Shown: positions 29,562 through 37,886 of the stretch, piece after piece
Layout of the letters: every line of letters begins with the position of its first letter
How positions within the stretch are numbered: position 1 is the stretch's first letter
Assembly (NCBI GenBank): GCA_011087955.1
Contig: JAALKR010000015.1
Location: 1-43,847, forward strand
Direction: 5' to 3'
Source: Oligoflexia bacterium
GTDB lineage: Bacteria > Bdellovibrionota > UBA1018 > CAIPTA01 > JAALKR01
DNA: 43,847 bases
The notes under the pieces: generated by a model
Told to the model about the DNA's origin: nothing
The model's input: only the letters and a program-made list of their open reading frames with translations
Database searches by the model: none
Program-made: the position numbers and the translations under genes

Positions 29562-30986
29562 GTGAGGCAAAGGCTTTTTTTTACACCATTTATGGTCCTG
29601 ATAATATCGGGAATTATTATTCTGACACTAGGAATCGTTGCCCTGACATCAGAGCTCTTCGCGAGCTATATCGTTGAGATCAATTTTGAATCCTCTTTAG
29701 AGGGAAAGATATTACATTTCGAGCAGGTTCGAGGAAAAGACTACGCATACGTACACTTTATCAATGGTCCCTATCAAGGGAGGCGCGGATGGGTGCCAAT
29801 AAAGCCAAAGCAAGGAGCTATTCGTTTCTATGCAGTAGAAAAGCATCAAGCCTTTCAGGTTATTGAACCAGAAAATGCAAAATTTGTGCGTGTGACAAAA
29901 AATGTTGTAGGTCTACTAAACTTAGATTTTATCGCTGAAGATTTAAATGTTTGGAAATACGGGCAGAACAAATATACAATTGATTTCTTTGCGCAATATC
30001 CCAGAACTAAGCTGCGGAAGGTGGCCAAAGTTAGCGATAACCATTGGCGCACCTCTTGCCCAGATCGACCGATTCGTAAGAGCGGAAAAGCCTGCGCCCT
30101 TCCACCGAAACGAGGTAAACTTCCTGCTTGGATAATCAATGACCTCAAAAATTCCGCACGTCGACATGATGTACACCCCGCTATAGTTGCAGCAATTATC
30201 CAAAAGGAGTCTTTCTTCAATCCTTTCTCAGAAAATCAATATGAAAAGAAGCTCTGTAAAAAGCAAAAGCGCTCAGGAAAGAACTGTGCCGCCTACCATT
30301 GGGGGCAGGGTTTCCCACAATTGGGAGCGACAAACTCAAAAGAATTTGGCCTCCGTTGGATTCCGAATTTACAGAAACCAAAACAATGTCGTCCAGGACG
30401 CCACATTTGGAGACGATCTTGCTATAATTACCTGGTTCGAACATGTGCTTTACAGAAAAAGAAAACTGGACTAGCCGATTCCTACTGTCCGCGTGAGGGT
30501 ATCGATGCCGTTGCAAAATACGTTTCAAGCCTAATCAATACCGAGCATTATCTTCGGGTCGATATAGTGGATGAGAATGGAAAATGGATGGAGAAAGTGA
30601 TCAATATCAAGGATCATATGCGTCGAGTTCTTGCGGAAGAGTTTCGTTATATCGCTGGAATGTATAACCGCGGCAAACGCCCAATAAACTCGGTGGAAGA
30701 GTATTTTCGCCAAAATGGGAAGGCACCAGAATGGTACGATCTTGCCTGGACGACTCGTCGAGTTGACGGTGTTACACCGTCTTCGGGTATGGGCTATATG
30801 ATTCTCTATAAGGAGTCGATTAATCGCTGCCACGTTTGGCAAATAGCAGGACTTTGTGGCCCGTCGCTAGGGGATTCACTCGCAGGAAAATATTTAGAGA
30901 TTTTCCCCAACTGGTTAGCACAAAAATCACGGGTTATAGCCTCAGAGAAATCACAGGCGACTCCAACGTCTACGACGTCGCCATAA
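29562..30986 (+). CDS. Membrane-anchored lytic transglycosylase-like protein, cysteine rich
   Basis: An N-terminal helix (about 8-32) anchors or exports the protein. Residues 40-105 look SH3-like (GPYQGRRGWVPI). The catalytic SLT-type domain begins near residue 185, with the probable catalytic Glu216 in AIIQKESFFNP and a GQGFPQLGATNSKEFGL segment where family members have a G-x-x-Q motif. The stretch between these motifs is interrupted by a basic insert. Ten cysteines, all outside the anchor, suggest several disulfides in the periplasm, which is rare for lytic transglycosylases. The C-terminus is a Thr/Ser/Pro tail. Enzyme activity (peptidoglycan cleavage to anhydromuropeptides) is inferred from the motifs. 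GTG start; no strong ribosome binding site. Confidence 0.75.
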   Translation: MRQRLFFTPFMVLIISGIIILTLGIVALTSELFASYIVEINFESSLEGKILHFEQVRGKDYAYVHFINGPYQGRRGWVPIKPKQGAIRFYAVEKHQAFQVIEPENAKFVRVTKNVVGLLNLDFIAEDLNVWKYGQNKYTIDFFAQYPRTKLRKVAKVSDNHWRTSCPDRPIRKSGKACALPPKRGKLPAWIINDLKNSARRHDVHPAIVAAIIQKESFFNPFSENQYEKKLCKKQKRSGKNCAAYHWGQGFPQLGATNSKEFGLRWIPNLQKPKQCRPGRHIWRRSCYNYLVRTCALQKKKTGLADSYCPREGIDAVAKYVSSLINTEHYLRVDIVDENGKWMEKVINIKDHMRRVLAEEFRYIAGMYNRGKRPINSVEEYFRQNGKAPEWYDLAWTTRRVDGVTPSSGMGYMILYKESINRCHVWQIAGLCGPSLGDSLAGKYLEIFPNWLAQKSRVIASEKSQATPTSTTSP

Positions 30987-30999
30987 TCAGCGACGTCGT
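30972..30999. terminator. Hairpin spanning both stop codons of convergent genes
   Basis: Perfect 10-base stem (ACGACGTCGC and GCGACGTCGT) around an 8-base loop that holds the TAA of the transglycosylase gene. The far arm ends at the first base of the gltX stop. Each arm contains the palindrome CGACGTCG. A terminator role for both genes is likely, but no T-tract follows. Confidence 0.45.
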
Positions 31000-32483
31000 T
31001 ACTGACGGATCGCTAGGTCTACGCGGCGAAGTGCTTCCTCTTTTCCTAAAATCGGCAATGCCAAAGTCAATTCCGGGCCTTGCAAACGTCCAGTAACGCA
31101 TGCACGTAACGGAAAGAAAAGTCCTTTGCCTTTAGCTCCAGTCAAGGACTTAAGCTTCTTCTGAGTCTCCTTTAGCCATTCAGCAGTCGGTTCACCATCG
31201 CAGGCCTCCAGCTCCGCTTTGAAAGCGCTAGCCACCCTCTTTCCATCCTCGCTAGCAATTATTTCCTTCGCATCATCTGCAAATGCAAAGCGATCCGAAT
31301 AGTAAATATCTAAGTAGTCGCCAATATCAGAAAGCTTCGCAATATGGCCGCGGACGGAATCGAGCGCTAGTTCGAACCATTCCTCATCCTTTATATTTGG
31401 ATCAAGCCCTGCTCTTTTTACAAAAGGCTTTATGCGTGTGGATAGTTCCTTGATATTCATCGCCTTAATATACTCTTTGTTCATCCAAGTAAGTTTGTCT
31501 GTATCGAATATTGCAGGTGACTTTGTCAGCTTTTCAAGTACGAAGAGGTCGACAATTTCATTGAGTGGGCGAATCTCCTTATTGTCGACTGGAGACCAGC
31601 CTAGTAATGCAAGGAAATTCACCAATGCCTCTGGCAGATAGCCCTGTTCGATATATTCTTTCACAGAAGCAGCGCCATGGCGCTTAGATAGCTTCTTTCG
31701 ATCATTGCCTAGAACCAGCGAAATATGTGCCCAGATTGGGAATTCCCAGCCTAAGCCTTCGAATACCATCATCTGGCGGAGCGTATTTGGCATATGCTCT
31801 TCCGCACGAATCACGTGGGATACGTTCATAAAATAGTCGTCGATAACAACAGCAAAATTGTACACAGGAATGCCATTTGTTCGAAGCAGGATAAAGTCTC
31901 CAACCATGCCTTGCTTAAAGGTGACATTGCCACGAACAAAATCTTTTAGCGTATAGTCCTTTTGTGGAGCAATCATGCGAATGGAAAATTCTTCACCTGC
32001 ATCGGCACGCCTTTGGCTTTCCTCTTTCGGAATATTCGTACAGGTCCCGTCATAGTGCGGTGGCTTGCCCGCAGCCTTTGCCGCTTGCGCCTTTTGGTCC
32101 ATCTCCTCTTGGGTACAAAAGCAGCGATAAGCTTTCCTATCTTCTAGGAGTTTGTATGCCAATGTTTGGTAAGCCTCTAAGCGTTCTGACTGCCGATACG
32201 GTCCATAACCTCCACCTTTGTCTGTGCTTTCATCTGCCTCGAGCCCAAGAGTTTTGATATCGTCCATCACCATACGTTCGAATTCAGGCTTGGAGCGTTC
32301 CTGATCCGTATCTTCAATACGATTAATTAAAACGCCATTGCAGTGGCGCGCATAGAGCCAGTTGAATAAATGGGTGCGAGCGCCACCGACATGCAATGAG
32401 CCAGTTGGGGAAGGTGCGAAACGTACGCGGACCTTGCCATCAATAGGACCGCCTTTAAACGAAAGCATTTGTGTTTTATCCAT
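30999..32483 (-). CDS. gltX: Glutamyl-tRNA synthetase
   Basis: Class I aminoacyl-tRNA synthetase that charges tRNA-Glu. The HIGH-type motif lies in RFAPSPTGSLHVGGARTHLF, the KMSKS-type motif in KLSKRHGAASV, and the C-terminal anticodon-binding helical domain is complete. 494 residues is a normal length. It is the second gene after carD, with a 14-base gap. Whether it is discriminating or also charges tRNA-Gln (no glutaminyl-tRNA synthetase is in the window) cannot be decided from this region. Confidence 0.96.
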   Translation of the reverse strand: MDKTQMLSFKGGPIDGKVRVRFAPSPTGSLHVGGARTHLFNWLYARHCNGVLINRIEDTDQERSKPEFERMVMDDIKTLGLEADESTDKGGGYGPYRQSERLEAYQTLAYKLLEDRKAYRCFCTQEEMDQKAQAAKAAGKPPHYDGTCTNIPKEESQRRADAGEEFSIRMIAPQKDYTLKDFVRGNVTFKQGMVGDFILLRTNGIPVYNFAVVIDDYFMNVSHVIRAEEHMPNTLRQMMVFEGLGWEFPIWAHISLVLGNDRKKLSKRHGAASVKEYIEQGYLPEALVNFLALLGWSPVDNKEIRPLNEIVDLFVLEKLTKSPAIFDTDKLTWMNKEYIKAMNIKELSTRIKPFVKRAGLDPNIKDEEWFELALDSVRGHIAKLSDIGDYLDIYYSDRFAFADDAKEIIASEDGKRVASAFKAELEACDGEPTAEWLKETQKKLKSLTGAKGKGLFFPLRACVTGRLQGPELTLALPILGKEEALRRVDLAIRQ

Positions 32484-32497
32484 AATTAATAATTACT

Positions 32498-33034
32498 TCA
32501 GTTGTCGAGGCCAACCGGTGCAGGCTCAGATGAAGCTTCGCCTTCAGTCAATGCACTGGTCAGTTCTGCTTCGATCTCTGCTTCTGTTTTGCTATTAGCA
32601 ATGGAGATTTCTTTCACGAGCAAGTTCTTCGCTGTATCAAACATCTTCTTTTCACCAAAGCTCAGGTCTTTAGAGTGCTTAAGAAGGAAAAGGTTGCGAA
32701 GTACTTCTGCAATTTCGATTACAGAACCGGTCTTAATCTTTTCCATGTATTCACGGTAACGACGATTCCACGTAGTCCTATCGATCTTTACGCTCTTGTC
32801 TCGAAGAATAGAGTATACGGAATCCACCTCTTGTTGCGTGATTACCGCACGTAAACCCACGCCAGTGGTATTGTCCGTAGGAACCATAATGGTCATGCCA
32901 TTGTCGATCACTTGCAGAACATAGAAGGTTTTTCTCTGGCCAGAGATCTTTTTCTCTTCAATTTTTTTTATAACGCCCACACCGTGAGATGGATACACAG
33001 CATTATCGCCAACCTTGAATTCCAGAGTTTCCAT
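32498..33034 (-). CDS. carD: CarD/CdnL-family RNA-polymerase-binding transcription regulator
   Basis: Binds the RNA polymerase beta subunit and stabilises open complexes, mainly at growth-related promoters. The N-terminal Tudor-like RNA-polymerase-interacting domain is canonical (FKVGDNAVYPSHGVGVIKKI, then FYVLQVIDNGMTIMVP). The C-terminal helical DNA-binding domain contains the Trp-bearing TTWNRRYREY segment. 178 residues with an acidic tail fits CdnL, not the longer myxobacterial CarD with HMGA tail. It heads a carD-gltX unit with two candidate promoters. Confidence 0.93.
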   Translation of the reverse strand: METLEFKVGDNAVYPSHGVGVIKKIEEKKISGQRKTFYVLQVIDNGMTIMVPTDNTTGVGLRAVITQQEVDSVYSILRDKSVKIDRTTWNRRYREYMEKIKTGSVIEIAEVLRNLFLLKHSKDLSFGEKKMFDTAKNLLVKEISIANSKTEAEIEAELTSALTEGEASSEPAPVGLDN

Positions 33035-33056
33035 TAATTGCGATATCCTTTATACT

Positions 33057-33084
33057 TTAATATGCTCAAAAGAAGAAGGGTCAA
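33057..33084 (-). promoter_or_regulatory. Candidate downstream promoter of carD
   Basis: TTGACC (33084-33079) and TATTAA (33062-33057) are 16 bases apart on the minus strand, just upstream of carD. Confidence 0.4.
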
Positions 33085-33094
33085 TACGCCGCGC

Positions 33095-33123
33095 AGTGTA
33101 GCAGATCGCGCCTGCTTAGTCAA
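33095..33123 (-). promoter_or_regulatory. Candidate upstream promoter of carD
   Basis: TTGACT (33123-33118) and TACACT (33100-33095) have the ideal 17-base spacing on the minus strand. This is the best sigma70-like match noticed in the window. Confidence 0.5.
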
Positions 33124-33174
33124 GTATTTGCTTGGGCTAGAGGGCAGGGAGTTTACGAGAGTCGACGGAAAATC

Positions 33175-34287
33175 ATGAGAATTTTCATAGGGCTAGCGTT
33201 TTTTCTGATCTTGGTAGCTGGAGGCACCTGGATTGGTTGGAATTGGCTGGCAAATTTTAGAGCCAGCTCTGGGCAAAACTCAGATCAAAACGAGGCCTAC
33301 TTTATAGTGCGATCTGGGGACAACGTTCCCAGGATTGCCAAACGACTGGAAACTGCCGGCCTAATCCAATCCGAGCGCGCATTCCGCTGGTATGCCAAAT
33401 ATGCCAAGTTGGAGACTAAAATTCGAGAGGGCGAGTATGCCCTTACGCCCAGCATGTCCAATGCAGAAATTATGGAGGTCATTGTTTCTGGGAAATCTAT
33501 TATCCATAAATTCACGATTCCTGAAGGTCATAATCGATTTCAAATTGCCGCTGCTCTAGAGAACTCCCAACTAGGGTCTAGAGAGAAATTCTTGGAATTA
33601 ACATCGGATTCGAAATTTATACGATCCCTAAAAATTGCCACCTTTAAAAATACCCCGGATCGGATTATCAACTTAGAGGGATACCTCTATCCGGATACCT
33701 ATTTCATCAGTCGAATCATGTCGGAACAGAGGATTATCCAGATGATGGTTCGTCGATTTAATGAGGTTTATTCAGAGCTAAGTGAAAAACAGGCCACAAG
33801 TAAAGCGATAAAGGCCGCTGGCCTCAGCTCTCACGAGACAGTTATTCTTGCAAGCATTGTTGAGAAAGAAACTGGTGCGGCATTTGAGCGCCCATTGATT
33901 GCGAGTGTTTTTTATAATCGCCTCCATAAGCGCATGCGATTACAAAGCGATCCGACGACAATTTACGGGATGTGGAATAGAGACGGCTATTTCCGTGGAA
34001 ATATTCGTCGGAAAGACCTAACAGAACCCACTCCATATAATACGTATAAGACTCCACGACTACCGATTGGACCAATTGCCAATCCGGGAAAAAATGCATT
34101 GCTGGCCATACTTTCCCCCAAGCAGTCCAAATACCTATTTTTTGTTTCGCGCAATGACGGTACTCACGTTTTTACCCGGAATTACCACGACCATCAGAAA
34201 GCAGTAAACCAATTGCAAAAAAATCCGCAGGCTCGCCGAGGAAAGTCTTGGCGAGATTTGCCGGAGCAGTACAAGGTAAAAAATTAA
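33175..34287 (+). CDS. mltG: Endolytic murein transglycosylase MltG
   Basis: MltG cleaves nascent glycan strands in the inner membrane and sets their length. There is one N-terminal helix (about 3-25) with a short cytoplasmic side. A LysM-like region follows (FIVRSGDNVPRIAKRL), then the YceG catalytic domain with EGYLYPDTYFISR and the catalytic Glu in SIVEKETGAAFERPLIASVF. The YNRLHKRMRLQSDPTTIYG and YNTYKTPRLPIGPIANPG blocks are hallmarks. 370 residues is normal. It diverges from carD and stands alone on its strand. Confidence 0.96.
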   Translation: MRIFIGLAFFLILVAGGTWIGWNWLANFRASSGQNSDQNEAYFIVRSGDNVPRIAKRLETAGLIQSERAFRWYAKYAKLETKIREGEYALTPSMSNAEIMEVIVSGKSIIHKFTIPEGHNRFQIAAALENSQLGSREKFLELTSDSKFIRSLKIATFKNTPDRIINLEGYLYPDTYFISRIMSEQRIIQMMVRRFNEVYSELSEKQATSKAIKAAGLSSHETVILASIVEKETGAAFERPLIASVFYNRLHKRMRLQSDPTTIYGMWNRDGYFRGNIRRKDLTEPTPYNTYKTPRLPIGPIANPGKNALLAILSPKQSKYLFFVSRNDGTHVFTRNYHDHQKAVNQLQKNPQARRGKSWRDLPEQYKVKN

Positions 34288-34296
34288 AAAAATCGG

Positions 34297-35274
34297 TTAA
34301 TGAGTATCAAACCAGGAGATGGTCTCCGAAATAACTCGAGAACGAACTGATTCTTTTTCTAGCTCATGGCGAGCGTCAGGGAATTCAATTACTTTATGTT
34401 CTAGAAAAGACAAGTTCTGAAAAGCAAAGTCTCTAGCATCCATGAGATTTGTCACAACTTCCTGACCGGCCAGCATCAATAAAATGGGACAGGTGCTTTC
34501 AATATCCCACGCATAGGATCTAACTTCTTTAATTGTTTTCCCAACATTGAGCACCCAGGCAGGAGTGACAGAATGATGAACTAAACCATCAAGCTCACGT
34601 CGTTCTAAATAGCGATGATCGGAGCTCAACGCAGTATTCGGAATGCCAGAGCTTATTTGAAGAGTCGGAAAAAGGCGAGCGACGACTGAAGAAAAACGCA
34701 TAAGTATTTTTCGAAACCCAGCCAAACGGGGAAAGCCAAGCAGTGGTGAAGAAAAAGTTGCTGCCGATGGCACAACTGGAAAATTTCCACGCATAATTAA
34801 ATGCAACCCAACTAAGCCTCCCAAGCTGTGCCCCCAAATGAAAAGAGGCTTATTGGGAGCGATATGTGGAAAGCAATAACTAATCCACTCTTCAATATCC
34901 TTCGCATAACAGTAGGGACTTTCTACAAACCCTCGGATGCCTTCGGATAGACCGTGTCCGCGCATATCTAAGGCAATAACCGCATATCCATCTTCCGCAA
35001 AATTTTTAATTAACTGGCCGTAATTGCCAATATGCTCAGCAAATCCATGAATCAAGAGCACTGTTCCCTTAACAGAGCTTGGTCGCCAGGCTTGCCCAAA
35101 AAGTTTTACACGATGCGAATTTTGTGAGGCTTCAAAACTTAAGTTTCCATAACGAATATTTGGAGGAGAGGGAAAACCGCGGGAGTTCAAATAGTCCACA
35201 AGGTTAGAGTCAGACTGTGAATAGGGAAGACCAGGGTCTGATAATCTGAATTTGACCTCTGTTGTTCTTGTCAT
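34297..35274 (-). CDS. Alpha/beta hydrolase, monoacylglycerol-lipase/lysophospholipase-like
   Basis: Hydrolase_4 family. The oxyanion block VLLIHGFAEHIGNYGQLI is present, the nucleophile Ser lies in IWGHSLGGLVGLHL, and the catalytic His is in DARHELEKE. The acid normally found in a G-x-D-x-V-V motif appears as MLAGQEVVTN, so Glu, not Asp, would complete the triad. The protein is cytosolic, with no signal peptide. The likely substrate is a monoacylglycerol or lysophospholipid, by family only. It is the last gene of the smc-lolA-yajQ-rimO run, 23 bases after rimO. Confidence 0.82.
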   Translation of the reverse strand: MTRTTEVKFRLSDPGLPYSQSDSNLVDYLNSRGFPSPPNIRYGNLSFEASQNSHRVKLFGQAWRPSSVKGTVLLIHGFAEHIGNYGQLIKNFAEDGYAVIALDMRGHGLSEGIRGFVESPYCYAKDIEEWISYCFPHIAPNKPLFIWGHSLGGLVGLHLIMRGNFPVVPSAATFSSPLLGFPRLAGFRKILMRFSSVVARLFPTLQISSGIPNTALSSDHRYLERRELDGLVHHSVTPAWVLNVGKTIKEVRSYAWDIESTCPILLMLAGQEVVTNLMDARDFAFQNLSFLEHKVIEFPDARHELEKESVRSRVISETISWFDTH

Positions 35275-35297
35275 TGCAACCTAGCTCCATAATTTAC

Positions 35298-36659
35298 CTA
35301 GTGCACTATAATTCTTCCAACTAAATCATATGGCAATGCTTCCGTAATTTCCACATTAACCATCGATCCCTCTTCCGCAGTGCCATCATTGATGAGGACA
35401 ACTCCGTCGATTTCTTGAGCTTGCCCAAAGAACCGGCCTTGCAAAAGTAGATCTGTTTCAGAAGAGTAGCCTTCGACGAGGACGGGGACGGTTTTTCCCA
35501 GAAAGGACTTGTTCTTTTTATGTGAAATACTTTGCTGAATATCCATGATTTCGCTAAATCGGCGCTGAACCACATTACCTGGGACTAGGCCTAGTCGCTT
35601 GGATAGGCGATAGGAAGAGGTGCCTTCTTCGAGTGAATATTTGAAGCATCCGAGTCGATCGAACTCTAAGTCTTTGACCATTTTTTTCAAATTCTCAAAG
35701 GCAGCTTCATCTTCACCCGGATGGCCTACAATGAGGTTTGTACGAAAGACCATATCAGGAATTTTCGCGCGCAATCGCCCTACTAAATTGTAAATCTGTT
35801 CCACTTTTATTTGACGATTCATAAGCTTCAATACGCCATCATCCCCATGTTGTAGTGGCATATCGACGTAATTTAGTATTTTGGGCTCAGTTGCCATTAG
35901 GTCAATAACTTTGTCGGTAAAGTTGTCTGGGTAGGCATAGTGGAGACGGATCCACTCAATGCCGTCTACCGCAATCAATTCCTTAAGAAGTAGGGCCAAG
36001 TTTTCTTTATAGCCATTCTCGATGCCGTAGTGAGTGAGGTCTTGGGCGACGAGACAAAGCTCTTTCACTCCAGATTGTGCTAATGTATTGGCTTCCAGTA
36101 TGAGTGATTCAATGGATCGAGATCGCACCTTATGGCCACGTAGTTCAGGAATGATGCAAAAAGAACAGTTGCGCACGCACCCTTCAGAAATTTTTAAAAA
36201 TGCGGTGTAATTAGCTCCCGTATTAATCCGAGGGGTCTCATCGGTGTGAATAAACTCCGGAATATCTACGAATGACTTTTGGCGTAATTTTCCGAGTGCT
36301 TTCTCCTTCAGCAAATCGGCCACCCGGTGGTATTCCCCGGTGCCGATGAAAAGGTCTACTTCTGGCATTTCTCTTTCAAGGTCTTTGCTATAGCGCTGGG
36401 CTAAGCAGCCACTCATAACTAGATTCTTAAGGTGTCCATTGGCCTTAAGATTGGCCATATCCAAAATTGTATTGATGGATTCTTCTTTAGCGGATTGAAT
36501 AAAGCTACAGGTGTTGACGATAATCGTCTCTGCTTTGCTCGGGTCTTCCGTGATGCGAAATTGATTTGATTTCAGCATCCCTAGCATCACCTGACTATCA
36601 ACGAGGTTCTTTGGGCATCCCAAGGAGACAAAATAAACCGTATTTCGAGTACTATCCAC
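35298..36659 (-). CDS. rimO: Ribosomal protein S12 methylthiotransferase RimO
   Basis: Radical-SAM enzyme that methylthiolates a conserved Asp of ribosomal protein S12. The N-terminal UPF0004 domain starts FVSLGCPKNLVDSQVMLGML, a signature separating RimO from MiaB. The radical-SAM cysteines are in EGCVRNCSFCIIPELRG, and a TRAM domain closes the protein (about 385-453). 453 residues is normal. It starts one base after the yajQ stop region. The paralogue MiaB is encoded earlier in the window. Confidence 0.96.
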   Translation of the reverse strand: MDSTRNTVYFVSLGCPKNLVDSQVMLGMLKSNQFRITEDPSKAETIIVNTCSFIQSAKEESINTILDMANLKANGHLKNLVMSGCLAQRYSKDLEREMPEVDLFIGTGEYHRVADLLKEKALGKLRQKSFVDIPEFIHTDETPRINTGANYTAFLKISEGCVRNCSFCIIPELRGHKVRSRSIESLILEANTLAQSGVKELCLVAQDLTHYGIENGYKENLALLLKELIAVDGIEWIRLHYAYPDNFTDKVIDLMATEPKILNYVDMPLQHGDDGVLKLMNRQIKVEQIYNLVGRLRAKIPDMVFRTNLIVGHPGEDEAAFENLKKMVKDLEFDRLGCFKYSLEEGTSSYRLSKRLGLVPGNVVQRRFSEIMDIQQSISHKKNKSFLGKTVPVLVEGYSSETDLLLQGRFFGQAQEIDGVVLINDGTAEEGSMVNVEITEALPYDLVGRIIVH

Positions 36660-37151
36660 TTAACTACGCATATTTGCAAACTGAAGGGATACTTCGAGTT
36701 CAGCCGTTTTAAGTATTTGAATTATGGACTGCAGATCATCGATCTTTTTTGCGGTGACTCGAACCAAGTCGTCCATGATTTGTGCTTGGACCTTTAGTTT
36801 GCTCTCTTTAATTGTTTTAACGACATCCTTAGCGTTTTCTTTTGATAATCCATTTTGAATCGAAATCTCTTGACGAACCTGCTGGCCAAAGGCTGTTTGA
36901 ATTGCGCTAAACTTCATATTTTTTAGCGGAACATCACGACGAACCATCTTGCTTTGTAAAATATCGGTCAGAGCACCCAGCTTATAACCATCATCGGCAA
37001 TAATAATAATCATCGATTCTTTTGGCTTCCATTCAATCGTCGATTTTGAGCCCTTAAAGTCGTAGCGATTTGCGATCTCTTTCGTCGTTTGGTTTACTGC
37101 ATTATCCACTTCCTGCGGCTCCACCTTGGAAACCACGTCGAATGACGCCAT
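36660..37151 (-). CDS. yajQ: YajQ/DUF520-family nucleotide-binding protein
   Basis: 163 residues, full length for the family. The opening ASFDVVSKVEPQEVDNAVNQ and the block NRYDFKGSKSTIEW are diagnostic, and two RNA-recognition-like ferredoxin folds are expected. Some members (Xanthomonas, Pseudomonas) bind cyclic-di-GMP and act as transcription coregulators; others bind GTP or tRNA. Which applies here is not visible. It sits between lolA and rimO with short gaps, so it is probably cotranscribed. Confidence 0.93.
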   Translation of the reverse strand: MASFDVVSKVEPQEVDNAVNQTTKEIANRYDFKGSKSTIEWKPKESMIIIIADDGYKLGALTDILQSKMVRRDVPLKNMKFSAIQTAFGQQVRQEISIQNGLSKENAKDVVKTIKESKLKVQAQIMDDLVRVTAKKIDDLQSIIQILKTAELEVSLQFANMRS

Positions 37152-37180
37152 AATAATTCCCGTTTCCTAATTTCTAATTT

Positions 37181-37867
37181 CTACTTCTGTAAAATTTCAA
37201 CACCTTCGGGAGGTTCAAACTCGAATAAAGTAGTCGGCAACTTATCGCCCAGCCTTAAATTTTTCAAGCGGATTTTGGTGCGATTCCCTGAATGGTGATG
37301 CAAGTTTAAAGCAACAATTCGTGACCGGCGGTCGATAGTCATCTCCACTTCGGCAATATCCGAAAGTTTTTTTCTGGGTAAGACTGTGACAAGGCGAAGT
37401 TCCCTGCCCTGCTTCCTGACAACCTTCAGCTTGAATTCACGGTCCATGGGGATTGAGCCATTGAGAATCTGGATCACTACGTGCTTGGCTAATAATTTTG
37501 CTGGGCGCACAATTACCTGGCCTTTTCCATCTGCACCAGCGTCTGGCGAATAGTAGAAAAGCTTACGGCCATTGCTCACCATAATGTTTTTTTCAGGAGC
37601 ATGGATTTCCCAGCGAACCTTGTCGGGCTTGGAGATCAGCAATTTCCCACTACTCGACTTAGTGCGAGAAAGAGTGGCTTGGAAGACTTCTTGCTCGAAA
37701 TCAGCTTGGATGGAACCAGCTTTTTGATAATTGTGCTCAATACGCTTTAAAGAAAATGGATTCTGTGACGCGTTCGCATCCCCATAGAGCGTGAACATAG
37801 TTGTAAATACGGTCAGGAACATGGGCGAGATTATTACGGTCGTAAGTAAGGTAAAAAATATTCTCAT
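37181..37867 (-). CDS. lolA: Outer-membrane lipoprotein carrier protein LolA
   Basis: Periplasmic chaperone that takes lipoproteins from LolCDE to the outer membrane. With the ATG at 37867 the protein opens with a signal peptide (MRIFFTLLTTVIISPMFL, cleavage probably after DANA) and begins 20 bases after the smc stop. The longer frame to 37927 would overlap smc by 41 bases and add a charged leader unsuited to export, so I prefer 37867. Family features: SIQADFEQEVFQATLSR, GKLLISKPDKVRWEI and LFYYSPD, followed by the beta-strand core ending FEFEPPEGVEILQ. lolB was not seen. Confidence 0.85.
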   Translation of the reverse strand: MRIFFTLLTTVIISPMFLTVFTTMFTLYGDANASQNPFSLKRIEHNYQKAGSIQADFEQEVFQATLSRTKSSSGKLLISKPDKVRWEIHAPEKNIMVSNGRKLFYYSPDAGADGKGQVIVRPAKLLAKHVVIQILNGSIPMDREFKLKVVRKQGRELRLVTVLPRKKLSDIAEVEMTIDRRSRIVALNLHHHSGNRTKIRLKNLRLGDKLPTTLFEFEPPEGVEILQK

Positions 37868-37886
37868 AAAATTCGACTTTGCTTTT

